Notes under the pieces: generated by a model | Databases searched by the model: none | What the model was told of the DNA's origin: nothing | What the model saw: only the letters and a program-made list of their open reading frames with translations | NCBI GenBank assembly: GCA_020632995.1 | Contig: JACKEN010000011.1 | Coordinates: 124,001 to 188,000 of the forward strand | Origin: Deltaproteobacteria bacterium | GTDB lineage: Bacteria > Myxococcota > Kuafuiibacteriia > Kuafuiibacteriales > Kuafuiibacteriaceae | Direction: 5' to 3' | DNA length: 64,000 nt | Shown here: positions 8,325 to 17,375 of the stretch, piece by piece | How the letters are laid out: every line of letters begins with the position of its first letter | How positions within the stretch are numbered: position 1 is the stretch's first letter | Program-made: the position numbers and the translations under genes

Positions 8325-9182
8325 ATGATGCAGCGGGTGTTGGTGCTGGCGGCGGCGTTGGTGGGCCTGGTGCCCGCCGTGGCCCAGGCCGAGCAGCGGA
8401 TCGCGGTCCTCGAGACCACGGTGGAGGGCGGCGCCGACCCGGTGGTGGGCAGCCAGGTCACCGCGCGGCTGGCCGAGGTCCTGGGCGCGCGCCCCGGGGT
8501 GAAGGTGATGGCGCCCGACGACATCCGGGCCCTCCTCGAACAGGAAGCCAACCTGCAGATGATGGGCTGCGACGACGACTCCTGCCTGGCGGAGATCGGC
8601 GGCGCGCTCGGCGCGGACCTCCTCGTGAAGAGCCGGGTCACCAAGCTCGAGAAGGCCTTCGCGGTGTCGCTGTCCGCGGTGGATCCGAACCGGGCCGCCG
8701 CGGTGGGTCGCTCGAGCCAGACCTGGGGCGGTGAGTCGATCGCGCTCCTTGAGCTGGTGTCCGCCATGGTGGAGGTGGTGCTCCCCGAGGCGCCGGGCCC
8801 GGTGGTTGGCGCGATCGAGCTGACGGGGGCCGAGGAGGGGAGCCAGATCCTGGTCGACGACCAGGTGCGGGGCACCGTCCCCGCCGGCCAGATGGGGAAC
8901 ATCCCGGTCGGCGGCCACCTCGTGCGGGTGGTGAAGGACGGCTACAAGCCGGCGGAGCGCTGGGTCGTGGTGCGCCGCGGCCGGACCACCACGGTAGCGG
9001 CGCAGCAGGAGGCGCTGGAGTCGAAGCCCTTCTACGCGACGTGGTGGTTCTGGACCATCGCCGGGGTGGCGGTGGCCGGCGCCGCGGCGGGGACCGCGGT
9101 GGCCCTGAGCTCGGGCTCGGACTCCGCCACCGGGGTCAACGTGTCTGCCAACGCGGACTCCGCGTTCACCGGGGGGCGGTGA
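8325..9182 (+). CDS. PEGA-domain envelope protein with TolB/CsgG-like N-terminal domain
   Basis: 285 residues. Signal peptide (VLVLAAALVGLVPAVAQA), then an alpha/beta domain beginning RIAVLETTVEGG with CDDDSCLAEIGGALGADLLV, the pattern seen in periplasmic CsgG/TolB-N-like domains that read host-envelope state. A PEGA domain follows (GSQILVDDQVRGTVPAGQ ... HLVRVVKDGYKPAERWV). A C-terminal hydrophobic helix (WWFWTIAGVAVAGAAAGTAVAL) anchors it. Start is the first of two adjacent ATGs. The next gene begins 2 nt after its stop, so they are probably one transcript. Precise role is unknown. Confidence 0.75.
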   Translation: MMQRVLVLAAALVGLVPAVAQAEQRIAVLETTVEGGADPVVGSQVTARLAEVLGARPGVKVMAPDDIRALLEQEANLQMMGCDDDSCLAEIGGALGADLLVKSRVTKLEKAFAVSLSAVDPNRAAAVGRSSQTWGGESIALLELVSAMVEVVLPEAPGPVVGAIELTGAEEGSQILVDDQVRGTVPAGQMGNIPVGGHLVRVVKDGYKPAERWVVVRRGRTTTVAAQQEALESKPFYATWWFWTIAGVAVAGAAAGTAVALSSGSDSATGVNVSANADSAFTGGR

Positions 9183-9183
9183 G

Positions 9184-11142
9184 GTGTACGTGAGCCGCGC
9201 GTCCCATACCGGCGCCGTGCGCAAGCTGGCTTGCCTCGCGCTCCTCGCGGGGTGCGGGGCCCCGCCTGCCCCCACCGCCACCTTCACCGCGCCGCAGCGC
9301 CTCAGCCGGGCCCTGTCGGTGGTGAGCGACGTGCAGGCGGAGGCGGAGCTCGTCCCGCGGGGCGGTGTGGCGCAGCCTCGGGTGGCGCTGGTGCGGGGCG
9401 ACGACGGGGTCTCCTTCTCGGGCTTCCTCCCCGCCGAGCCGGGCGAGTACACCCTCAACCTGATCTTCACCGGGGTGCCGGCGGCGGGCGGGGCGCGCCT
9501 CTTCCTCGGGCGCTGGCGCTCCGACGCGTTCACCGTGATCGAGGGCGACGCGGCCACCCCGCGCTTCACCGACGCGCTCGACGTCATCGGAGCGGAGGGG
9601 GACGGCGGCGACCCGGACCAGGACGGCCTCGGGAACCTCGATGAGCTCCTCCTGGGCGCGGATCCCAACCGGCCCGACTCCGACGGCGACGGCGCGGTGG
9701 ACGGTCGCGACTGCGCCCCCGCGACGGCGGAGGCGACGCCGTACCTGATCCGCGAGGGCGGGAGCGCACTGGACTGCGACGGGGACGGGGCCCGCCGGCC
9801 CGACGTGCCCTGGGGGAGCCCCGGGATGGACTGCGACGACCGCGCCCCGGAGGTCTCGCCCACCGCCACCGACGACTGCGGCACCGCGCGCGACGAGGAC
9901 TGCAACCCCGCCACCTGCCCGGTCGACGACACCAACCCGCCGACCCTGGGCACGCCCAGCCCCGGCCCGGACGCGGTGCTCGGGTGTCACGCGCAGGTCA
10001 GCCTGCCGATCACGGACGAGGGGCGGGTGACACTGGCCACCATGACCCTGCTCGGGGCATCGGCCGGCGCCGACGTGGTGACCTATATGACCCAGGTGGA
10101 CGGTGTATGGGTCAGCCCGGTGCTCAACCAATACGCGGGGCTCGACGGCTACACCGCGGGGCCGGTCACGGTGCGCTTCGAGGCCACCGACGGCGCGGGC
10201 AACACCGCCCGGAGCGAGGTGCAATACAGCCTGCGCCTCGAGGTGCCCGAGGTCACCAGCATGACCCCCCTCGCGGTGGGCGCGACCTCCGCCCCGGTGC
10301 AGATCACCGTCCAGGCCCAGGCCCCCGCCGGGCTGGCTCGCGTCGACCTGTATGCCGCGAAGAAGGGCGTGCAGGGGCTCTACGACCCGCGCCACGCGAC
10401 CCTCGTGGGGACCTCCGCCGCCAGCCCGGCCAGCTTCACGGTGACCCCGGCCTCGATGGAGGACGGCGAGTACCTGCTCTACCCGGTGGTGGTGGACGCG
10501 GTGGGGAACGCGCTCGAGCCCAACACCGCGCCGGTGCCCGTCCCCGGCGTCAACGGCGACCTCGAGGTGGGTAGCGACTACCTCTGTGTGCCGATGGCGT
10601 CGGCCCCCCGGCTCCCGGTGCGCTCGCTCGTGGTCGGGTCCAGCGGCGGCTACACCCCGGCCACGATGCAAGACCTCTTGCCCGCCGCCCTCGCGGCGGC
10701 GGCCCAGGTGGACCCCGCGGCGGCGTTGGTCCAGATCGTGGGCTTCGGGGTCGGAGCCGACGGCAGGGTGCGGCTGGACGACGCCACCAGCTACACCAAG
10801 CGCTGGCTCTTCGGGTTCTACAACCCGACCGCCGATCGCGCGGTGGCGGTCACCTGGCTCACCCCGGCGTACCCGGGCCCGAACCCCAACGTCGATCCCA
10901 ACGCGGGCAACATCACCGCGGAGGAGCCCCTGAGCAGCCCCGCCAGCCTCGCCGACACCCCAGATGTGCTGGCGGCCCGGGCCAGCCAGGGGAGCTGCGC
11001 CGGGCCCCTCACCGGGGTCGACGACGACACCGTCATCTACCTGCAGCAGGACGGCGCCGCGGTGGTGCAGGTGCTGACCGCCGACCAGTACTGGCGCGGC
11101 ACCGCCCAGCCGCCCGTCACCGAGCTCACCGACTGCCAGTAG
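9184..11142 (+). CDS. Lipoprotein with calcium-binding Asp repeats and Ig-like domains
   Basis: 652 residues with lipobox LALLAGC. After an N-terminal beta domain come Asp-rich calcium loops of thrombospondin type-3 style (DPDQDGLGNLDE about residue 142, DSDGDGAVDGRDC about 165, DCDGDG about 198, and DDCGTARDEDCNP), then DDTNPPTLG which opens at least two Ig-like domains (TDGAGNTARSEV). The C-terminal third has no motif I recognise. GTG 9184 is the outer start; GTG 9190 or 9217 are alternatives. It follows the PEGA protein by one base pair. A surface adhesin or structural role is inferred. Confidence 0.75.
   Translation: MYVSRASHTGAVRKLACLALLAGCGAPPAPTATFTAPQRLSRALSVVSDVQAEAELVPRGGVAQPRVALVRGDDGVSFSGFLPAEPGEYTLNLIFTGVPAAGGARLFLGRWRSDAFTVIEGDAATPRFTDALDVIGAEGDGGDPDQDGLGNLDELLLGADPNRPDSDGDGAVDGRDCAPATAEATPYLIREGGSALDCDGDGARRPDVPWGSPGMDCDDRAPEVSPTATDDCGTARDEDCNPATCPVDDTNPPTLGTPSPGPDAVLGCHAQVSLPITDEGRVTLATMTLLGASAGADVVTYMTQVDGVWVSPVLNQYAGLDGYTAGPVTVRFEATDGAGNTARSEVQYSLRLEVPEVTSMTPLAVGATSAPVQITVQAQAPAGLARVDLYAAKKGVQGLYDPRHATLVGTSAASPASFTVTPASMEDGEYLLYPVVVDAVGNALEPNTAPVPVPGVNGDLEVGSDYLCVPMASAPRLPVRSLVVGSSGGYTPATMQDLLPAALAAAAQVDPAAALVQIVGFGVGADGRVRLDDATSYTKRWLFGFYNPTADRAVAVTWLTPAYPGPNPNVDPNAGNITAEEPLSSPASLADTPDVLAARASQGSCAGPLTGVDDDTVIYLQQDGAAVVQVLTADQYWRGTAQPPVTELTDCQ
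10668..10681. repeat. Representative copy of iterated palindrome GCAA-N6-TTGC
   Basis: One of 18 exact copies. First bases: 3247, 4894, 6944, 7506, 7974, 9221, 10668, 21167, 22541, 25624, 29613, 30886, 35168, 43930, 48349, 51621, 52444, 63492. Sixteen lie inside genes on either strand and in different reading frames; those at 3247 and 25624 are intergenic. The inner six bases vary. See findings. Confidence 0.8.
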
Positions 11143-11202
11143 GGCCGGGGGCGGGCCCCGCCGTTGTCTCGCTCGCCCACCTCGGCCTACCATCGCCGCG
11201 CT

Positions 11203-12669
11203 TTGGCGACCGGACGTGTGCGGTGGGCGTGTGCCCTGCTGATCGGGCTGACAGGGGTGGGCGGGGGATCGGCGCGCGCCGAGCCCAAGGCCTCGGACCC
11301 CGTGGTGACGGTGGCCCCGCTGCGCGGCAAGGGCGGCGCCGCGTGTGCCCAGGCCCTCGAGGCGGCCATGGCCGAGGACGTGGCGCTCGAGCCCTGGCAG
11401 GGCGAGGGGAGCGCGGCGGGCTTTCGGACCTGGGCCGAGCTGTCGTCCTGGGTTGAGTCCGAGGGCCAGGCCCTCGGGGCCCAGGTGGTGGTGGTGGGCA
11501 CCATCCGCGCGAAGAAGCTCATCCTCGAGGCCTATGACACCGGCACCGGCGCGCTGCTCGGCCTCACCCAGGTCCGCACCGTCCAGGGCAAGGGCTGCAC
11601 GCCCACCCGCGGGGGGCGCAACCTGCTCATCCAGTTCGTGACCCGGGCCCAGGCCTCCTACGCCCGAAGGCGCGCCTTCGCGGCACCGCCCGACACCTCC
11701 ACCGTCGCGGTGGCGCCTCCGCCCAAGGCCGCACCGCCGCCAACGAAGACCGCGCCGCCCCCGCCCGAGGTCGCGCCGCCCCCGCCGCCTCCCCCGGCCC
11801 CGCCGGTGGCCGCGGCCGAGCCGCCGGAGCTGAACGACGAGCCTGAGCCCGACGACGAGTACGCGCCGGTGCTCCAGGCCGACCCGCAGCGGCCAAGGAA
11901 GCGCAAGGCGACCGGCGCCGCCGCCCCCGCGCCCGAGGCGCCCGCGGGCCCGGTCTGGGCGCTCCTCGACGTCGAGGTGGGGCTCACCCAGCGCAACCTG
12001 GCCTTCGACGACGCCACCGGCGCGGCGGCCGGCACCTACCAGGTGGGGGCGATGTTCACCCCCGGCGTCCGGCTCATGGCCTGGCCGTTCGTCGAGGGGC
12101 CGCGCTGGCTCCGGCCGCTGAGCCTCGAGGCGACCTACCGGGGCGCGGTGGGCTTTCAGTCCCGCCCCTCGGCCGGGGCCGAGCCGGTGCCCACCCGCTA
12201 CCTGGACGCCGCCGCCGCGCTGGCCTATCGGATCGAGGTCCCCGGTACCCGCTTCGCGGTCTCTCCGCGGGTCGGGGCCAACGTCATGCAGTTTGGCTTG
12301 CAGACGCCGGGGAAGGGGGCCGGCCTGGACACCCCCGGCGTGGACTACCGGAGCGCCTGGCTCGGGGTCGCGGTGGACGCACGCCTCATGGCCACCGCCC
12401 AGATGCGCCTGCGCGCGGCGTACATGCCGCTCCTGCACGCCGGGGCGATCTTCGCCTCGAACTACTTCCCCGAGGGCTCGGGGTGGGCGCTCGATGTGCA
12501 AGCGGAGTTGACGATTCGGGTGCTCCCCTGGCTCGTCGGCGTGGTCTCGGGTCACTACACCGGCTACAGCCTGGACCTGGCCGGCGACCAGGTCACCGCG
12601 GCGGGCGCGCCGGCCGCGGCGAGCGACCGCGTCACCGGGATCCGGCTGGGCATCCGCCTGGAGCGCTGA
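11203..12669 (+). CDS. Putative outer-membrane protein with Pro-rich linker and beta-barrel-like C-terminus
   Basis: 488 residues from TTG 11203; GTG 11218 is equally possible and TTG 11164 gives the longest frame. Signal peptide ends GGGSARAEP. An N-terminal alpha/beta domain (VVTVAPLRGKGG ... GAQVVVVGTIRAKKLILEAYD) is followed by a long Pro/Ala linker and about 240 residues of alternating hydrophobic strands starting WALLDVEVGLTQRNLAF and ending GIRLGIRLER, typical of a small membrane barrel with a C-terminal aromatic/charged strand. TACCAT at 11188-11193 precedes the chosen start by 9 nt. Convergent with the transporter gene, 6 bp apart. Function unknown. Confidence 0.7.
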   Translation: MATGRVRWACALLIGLTGVGGGSARAEPKASDPVVTVAPLRGKGGAACAQALEAAMAEDVALEPWQGEGSAAGFRTWAELSSWVESEGQALGAQVVVVGTIRAKKLILEAYDTGTGALLGLTQVRTVQGKGCTPTRGGRNLLIQFVTRAQASYARRRAFAAPPDTSTVAVAPPPKAAPPPTKTAPPPPEVAPPPPPPPAPPVAAAEPPELNDEPEPDDEYAPVLQADPQRPRKRKATGAAAPAPEAPAGPVWALLDVEVGLTQRNLAFDDATGAAAGTYQVGAMFTPGVRLMAWPFVEGPRWLRPLSLEATYRGAVGFQSRPSAGAEPVPTRYLDAAAALAYRIEVPGTRFAVSPRVGANVMQFGLQTPGKGAGLDTPGVDYRSAWLGVAVDARLMATAQMRLRAAYMPLLHAGAIFASNYFPEGSGWALDVQAELTIRVLPWLVGVVSGHYTGYSLDLAGDQVTAAGAPAAASDRVTGIRLGIRLER

Positions 12670-12675
12670 GGCGCG

Positions 12676-13914
12676 TCAGATGAAGAGGACGCTGACCAGG
12701 AAGAGCAGCGGCACGAGGATCCCCACCGACCACAGCATGTAGCCGAAGAAGGACGGGGTGGTGAAGCCGGCCTCGTCGCAGATGGACTTCACCATGAAGT
12801 TGGGGCCGTTGCCGATATAGGTGTTGGCGCCCATGAACACCGCGCCGAGGCTGATCGCCACCAGCATCGCCTCGGGGACGCCGGTCTGGGCCACGAGGTT
12901 CTCGCCCCCGAGCGACTGGGCCACGGTGAAGAAGGTGACGTAGGTGGGGGCGTTGTCCAAGAAGGAGGACAGCGCGCCGGTGACCCAGAAGAAGCTGTGG
13001 GGCGAGTTCAGGCCCATCTCGGGGCCGTGGGCCTGCAAGAGGCCCAGCGCGGGCTGCATGGTCACGAAGATGCCGGCGAAGAGGATGGCGACCTCCTCGA
13101 TGGGGTGGAACGTGAAGCCGTTCTCCTCCCGCAGGGTCTTCTTGGTGGTGACCATGGAGAGCACGGTGGCCACGCCCATGCCCAGCTCGCGCCAGCCCAG
13201 GGGGAGCAGGGCGGCGGAGGCCACCACCATGCCGAGGAAGATGAAGTTGTGTGCGCCGGCCAGGCTGGGCGGGGTGCGCTGGTAGTCGGCGGGGGCGCCG
13301 GACGCGGCGGCGAGGCGCAGCTCGACCACCAGGAAGATCAGGATCAGGATGCCGTTCACGAAGGCCCACTCCGGCACGAGGTGGAAGGTCCAGGTGAAGG
13401 GGACGCCGCGGAGGAAGCCGAGGAAGAGCGGCGGGTCGCCGAGCGGGGTCAACAGGCCCCCGGCGTTGGAGACCACGAAGATGAAGAAGATCGGCAGGTG
13501 GCGGCTGTAGTCGCGGACCCGGTTGGCGCGCAGGTAGGGCCGGATGAGGAGCATGGAGGCGCCGGTGGTGCCGATGACGCTGGCCAGCACCGCGCCGGTG
13601 GCAAGCAGCCCTGCGTTCACCCACGGGCTCTGCTTCAGCTCGCCGCGCAGCACGATGCCGCCCGAGATGATGAAGAGGCTGCCGAGCAGGAAGATGAACG
13701 AGAAGTACTCCTCGGCCGCGTGCAGCAGCATGTGCCAGTTCAGGGTGACCAGATAGGCGCCGGTGGGGACCGTCACGATCGCGGTGAAGATCAGGCGGTT
13801 ACGGTTCTTCTCCCACCAGTGCCCGGCCACGAGGGGCAGGATGGCGATCCCCAGCAGAATCACCACGAACGGGGCCACGGCCACGTAGGGGATATCGGGG
13901 TGATCACCATGCAT
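12676..13914 (-). CDS. Ion transporter superfamily permease (NhaD/CitMHS-like)
   Basis: 412 residues with about eleven hydrophobic segments. The conserved re-entrant-loop signature NAGGLLTPLGDPPLFLG and a second half-repeat (ANTYIGNGPNFMVKSI) are typical of the CitMHS_2 / putative Na+:H+ antiporter branch of the ion transporter superfamily. It likely moves sodium or a di/tricarboxylate across the inner membrane; sequence alone does not separate the two. Start ATG 13914 (MHGDHPDIPYVAVAPF) is favoured because TAGGGA lies 7 nt upstream. It follows the four-gene minus-strand run but probably has its own promoter. Confidence 0.85.
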   Translation of the reverse strand: MHGDHPDIPYVAVAPFVVILLGIAILPLVAGHWWEKNRNRLIFTAIVTVPTGAYLVTLNWHMLLHAAEEYFSFIFLLGSLFIISGGIVLRGELKQSPWVNAGLLATGAVLASVIGTTGASMLLIRPYLRANRVRDYSRHLPIFFIFVVSNAGGLLTPLGDPPLFLGFLRGVPFTWTFHLVPEWAFVNGILILIFLVVELRLAAASGAPADYQRTPPSLAGAHNFIFLGMVVASAALLPLGWRELGMGVATVLSMVTTKKTLREENGFTFHPIEEVAILFAGIFVTMQPALGLLQAHGPEMGLNSPHSFFWVTGALSSFLDNAPTYVTFFTVAQSLGGENLVAQTGVPEAMLVAISLGAVFMGANTYIGNGPNFMVKSICDEAGFTTPSFFGYMLWSVGILVPLLFLVSVLFI

Positions 13915-13921
13915 CAATGTT

Positions 13922-13927
13922 TCCCTA
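13922..13927 (-). promoter_or_regulatory. -10-like box TAGGGA, 7 nt before transporter start
   Basis: TAGGGA on the minus strand ends 7 nt before ATG 13914. It fits the leaderless pattern, though the final base departs from TANNNT. Confidence 0.35.
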
Positions 13928-13962
13928 ACAGCCCCTTCGGCTGGCGTCACCTTCGCTTGAAG

Positions 13963-15408
13963 TCACGCCGTTACTTTGAATCGCTCGTGGATCCGGGTGA
14001 CGCGGCCCTCGTGGACCAGCTTGTCGAGGTGGGCGCGGCAGGCCCGGGCCGCGAGCGGGTAGAGGTGGGCCGGAGTGTCGTCGTAGGCCATGGGCAGCAG
14101 GTCTTCCGGCCGGCCCTCGCCCACCGCCACCAGCGCGTCCATGACCTTGCGCTCGCGCATCAGGCGGTGCGCGATGTACTCGTCGAGCTTGCCGTAGCCG
14201 TCCACGATCGGCGGCCCGTGGGCGGGCAGGAGGACGCGGGGCGGCAGCGCCCGCAAGCGGGCCAGCTGAGCCAGGTACTCCGCCATGTCCCCCTCGTCGG
14301 GGTCGATGATGATGGATCCGATCGCGGCCACCATGTCGCCGACCACCAGCGCGCGGCCGCCCGGCCGCAGGTCCTCCAGCACGATGTGCCCGCGCGCGTG
14401 GCCGGGGGTATGGAGCACGCGCCAGGTGAAGGGCACCCCGGCCTCGTCGAGCCCGAGGTCCAGCACGTCGCCCTCGCTCAGGGTGCGGTCGACGCCCACC
14501 TTGCCGACCAACAGGTCTCGGGTGAGCGGGTGGGCCCAGACCGGGGCGTGGAGCTTCTTGCGGAGCCACTCCGCCGCCCCGACGTGGTCCCCGTGGTGGT
14601 GGGTGAGCACCACCGCCTCCAGCGTGGCCCCGCGGTCCATGCGCGCCTCGAGGAGGCACAGGAGCTTGTCCCGCTCGTCCGCGTCGTAGGCCGCCGGGTC
14701 CACCACGAGGAGCTTCTCGTGCCCGAGCAGGTACGCGTTGGTGGTGGTGGCGGGGGGCAGGGTTGGGCTCAACAGGGGCAGGGCCCGGATCCCGGCCAGG
14801 GGCTCGAAGTCCAGGTGCTCCTCGCCCCGGGCCCCGGGGTGGGCGACGAGGCGCGCCGCCACGCCCTCCAGGCCCGCCGCCACCTGCGAGAGCGCCCACT
14901 GGGTGGGGGGCGGGAGCAAGACGGCCTGCGCGAGGTGCGCGCGCAGCACCGCCCGCGGGTCCGCCCACTCGGGATCGCGCATCTCGCCGTCGTGGCTGAA
15001 GGGCAAGTCGGCCTGCTCGACCTGGAGGAGGAAGAAGCGGGTGTCGAACCGGATCGGTGAGTACTCCGGGGTGATCCAGCGCCCCACCGGCACCAGGCGC
15101 TCCGGATCGAGGGAGAACGACGCCTCGGTGAACCCACCCTCGGCCCGCCGCGCGGCCGGCCCGTCGATGACCAGGCCCATCTCCTCGAAGAGCTCGCGCA
15201 GCGCGGTGGCCCGCAAGGTGTCCTGCATGCCCTCGCGCCCGAAGAGGCGCTGGGCGTGGCCGGCGTCGGCGGGGTCGACCCGCCCGCCCGAGAAGGCCAT
15301 GAAGCCGCCGAGGAACGGGATGCGGATGGCCCGGGTACCCACGAGGACGCGCCCCTGGCCGTCCACCAGCACGAGCGAGGCGGCGTCGTGCAGCTTCTGG
15401 GGGCTCAC
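13963..15408 (-). CDS. NUDIX hydrolase fused to metallo-beta-lactamase-fold hydrolase
   Basis: 481 residues. Residues about 10-190 form a NUDIX domain with GGRVDPAD and the box core TALRELFEEMGL, keeping the REx2EE metal ligands; the long insert before the box is like NUDT8/CoA-diphosphatase relatives. Residues about 220-400 form a metallo-beta-lactamase fold with THHHGDHVGAAEW, HTPGHARGHIV and LLPAHGPPI, the LACTB2/glyoxalase-II-like set, followed by a helical C-terminal domain. GTG start 15408 overlaps the previous stop (GTGA), so it is translationally coupled to the CAT-like gene. A tandem hydrolysis of an acyl-CoA or nucleotide conjugate is an attractive inference but unproven. Confidence 0.85.
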   Translation of the reverse strand: MSPQKLHDAASLVLVDGQGRVLVGTRAIRIPFLGGFMAFSGGRVDPADAGHAQRLFGREGMQDTLRATALRELFEEMGLVIDGPAARRAEGGFTEASFSLDPERLVPVGRWITPEYSPIRFDTRFFLLQVEQADLPFSHDGEMRDPEWADPRAVLRAHLAQAVLLPPPTQWALSQVAAGLEGVAARLVAHPGARGEEHLDFEPLAGIRALPLLSPTLPPATTTNAYLLGHEKLLVVDPAAYDADERDKLLCLLEARMDRGATLEAVVLTHHHGDHVGAAEWLRKKLHAPVWAHPLTRDLLVGKVGVDRTLSEGDVLDLGLDEAGVPFTWRVLHTPGHARGHIVLEDLRPGGRALVVGDMVAAIGSIIIDPDEGDMAEYLAQLARLRALPPRVLLPAHGPPIVDGYGKLDEYIAHRLMRERKVMDALVAVGEGRPEDLLPMAYDDTPAHLYPLAARACRAHLDKLVHEGRVTRIHERFKVTA

Positions 15409-16043
15409 TGCGCGGCCTCCTCGAACGCGGCCGCGGCCTCCTCGAGCGCGGCGTAGAAGCGCGCCATGTGGACCCCGTCCACCAGGCCGTGGTGGGCCGA
15501 GAGCCCGACGTCGACCTCGACCCTGTCGTCGCCGTGGACCCGGCCCCACGCGATGCGGGGGAAGGAGTCCGGCGGGTCGAGGGGCACCGGGTGGGTGAGG
15601 GCGGTGATGCGGCGCCAGGGGATGGAGCTCATGAAGAGGAGGTCATCGCGGTGGGGGGCGTCGGGCACGAGGTCGGTGACCCCGGCCACCCGGGCCGTCT
15701 CCGCGTCCACCGCGGCGAAGAACGCGGCCGGCGCCTCGGCGAAGGTGACGGTGCAGTAGTTGAACACGTCCCCCTCGGCCAGGGTGGTGTAGGAGGGGTG
15801 GACCACGTCGTGCTCCACCACTTCGGCCCCGCGGATCCGCTGGCGCAGCTCGGGCACCCGGTTCGCGGCCCGGCTCGCCGCCCACAACAGGGGCTTGAAC
15901 AGGCCCAGGCCGCGGGCCCGCGCCGCCCGCACGAGCGGGGTCACGTCCACCGGGGCCACGAGCGAGGTGTAGGGGATGGCGTAGCTCGAGAAGAGGCGGA
16001 GGTGGCTCCGACGGGGCCAGGTGGTCTGGTCGATGATCCTCAC
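15405..16043 (-). CDS. Chloramphenicol-acetyltransferase-like acyltransferase
   Basis: 212 residues, full length for the CAT family. The catalytic signature HHGLVDGVHMARFY near the C-terminus matches HHxxxDG, and SSYAIPYTSLVAPVDVT fits the N-terminal strand. The family transfers acyl groups from CoA as trimers; many chromosomal members do not act on chloramphenicol. It overlaps its upstream neighbour by 4 nt (ATGA) and its downstream neighbour in GTGA. Adjacent GNAT-like and NUDIX/MBL genes make a small-molecule acylation pathway more likely than drug resistance. Confidence 0.82.
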   Translation of the reverse strand: MRIIDQTTWPRRSHLRLFSSYAIPYTSLVAPVDVTPLVRAARARGLGLFKPLLWAASRAANRVPELRQRIRGAEVVEHDVVHPSYTTLAEGDVFNYCTVTFAEAPAAFFAAVDAETARVAGVTDLVPDAPHRDDLLFMSSIPWRRITALTHPVPLDPPDSFPRIAWGRVHGDDRVEVDVGLSAHHGLVDGVHMARFYAALEEAAAAFEEAAQ

Positions 16044-17353
16044 GCGCTCGCACCCTCGGGGCCGGGCGCGGAGCCCAGCTTCATCCCGAGGATACGGTAT
16101 CGGCGGTCCAGAGTTCCATCCATCGACTCGATCGCGCGGTTGATCAGGTCATTGTCCTCGAGGGTCCACCCGATCTCGCCCGCGGTGAAGCCGGCCGCCT
16201 TGCCGCGCACCACGGTCTCCGCGAACATCATCGATTCGAGACCGCGCTTTCGATACTCGGGCAGCATCCCCAGCGTGTAGAGGCGCCCGTGCTTCGTCTT
16301 CTTGATGCCGCCGAACAGGAGCTTCGTCCACGCGAAGGGCAACAGGCGCCCGTTCTTCGGGAGCTTCTCGTTCACGTTGGGCAGCGTGGCGCAGAAGCCC
16401 ACGGTGCGGCCCTTCACCTCGACGAAGAGCACCAGCTCCGGCACCGCTACGTCCTTGAGATCGGCCATCAGCCACATGATCTCCTTCTTCGTGAGCGGCG
16501 CGAAGCCCCAGTTCTTCTGCCAGGCCGCGAGGTAGAGCTCGTAGATGATCTCGAACTCCTGCTCGAGCTTCGACATGTCGATGTGCCGGATGGTGATGCC
16601 CTCGCGCTTCTTGATGCGCTCCGCGATGCGGGCCACCCGCGCGCGGTTCTTGGTCTCCATCCCGTCCGCGAGCTCGATCCACCACGCGAGCAGGTCCTTG
16701 GCCTTGCCGAACCCGAAGCTCCGGAACAGCTCCTCGTAGTAGCGGGGGTTGTAGGTCTCCTCCACGAAGGCGGGGCGGTCGAAGTTCTCGACCAGCAGGC
16801 CCGCCTGGTGGTTCAGGGTGAAGTTGGCGGGCCCGAAGACCTCCTCGATCCCCTTCTCCTTCAGCCAGCGCACCGCATCGTTGAGCATCGCGTGGGCCAC
16901 CTTGCGGTCGTTCACGCACTCGAAGAACCCGAAGAAGGCGGCCTTGGTGTCGTGATACTCGTTGTAGGCCCGGTCGATCTGCACCGACATCCGGCCCACG
17001 TCCCGGCCGCCCTGCACGGCGACCATCGGCCGCACCTCGATGTTCTCGTAGGCCGGGTTCTTGCCCGGATCGAGGAACTTCATGGTGTGCATCCTGAGGG
17101 GCGCGATGTAGTTGGAGTCCCCCTCGTAGATCGGGTCGGCCACGTCCATGAAGCGCAAGCGGTCCTGCTTCTTGGTGAAGTCCAGGATCTCGACCTTCAC
17201 CCCGGCGGGGTCGGTGACCCGGGTCGGGGCAGGGGGGTCGAAGTAGGGCAGGCCCTCCGGGGGTCGCCCGAAGCGGTAGGCCTCGTTGTCGTCCTCACCC
17301 GCCTCCTGGGCGCGTTTGGCCGCGTGCTCGGGGCTCTCCAGCTCGATGCTCAT
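16040..17353 (-). CDS. GNAT-like acyltransferase (YghO-like family)
   Basis: 437 residues. The central and C-terminal parts resemble the large N-acetyltransferase family typified by E. coli YghO: GPANFTLNHQAGLLVENFDRP, YNPRYYEELFRSFGF, and the acyl-CoA-binding-like GRLYTLGMLPEYRKRGLESMM. Residue order fits a GNAT core with an N-terminal extension. Start ATG 17353 has GGAAGGA 6 nt upstream. It sits second in the run after the epimerase, 22 bp downstream, and overlaps the CAT-like gene. Substrate unknown; the family has been linked by others to lipid-like amine acylation but that is not shown here. Confidence 0.75.
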   Translation of the reverse strand: MSIELESPEHAAKRAQEAGEDDNEAYRFGRPPEGLPYFDPPAPTRVTDPAGVKVEILDFTKKQDRLRFMDVADPIYEGDSNYIAPLRMHTMKFLDPGKNPAYENIEVRPMVAVQGGRDVGRMSVQIDRAYNEYHDTKAAFFGFFECVNDRKVAHAMLNDAVRWLKEKGIEEVFGPANFTLNHQAGLLVENFDRPAFVEETYNPRYYEELFRSFGFGKAKDLLAWWIELADGMETKNRARVARIAERIKKREGITIRHIDMSKLEQEFEIIYELYLAAWQKNWGFAPLTKKEIMWLMADLKDVAVPELVLFVEVKGRTVGFCATLPNVNEKLPKNGRLLPFAWTKLLFGGIKKTKHGRLYTLGMLPEYRKRGLESMMFAETVVRGKAAGFTAGEIGWTLEDNDLINRAIESMDGTLDRRYRILGMKLGSAPGPEGASA

Positions 17354-17375
17354 GCTCGATCCTTCCTCGGCTGGC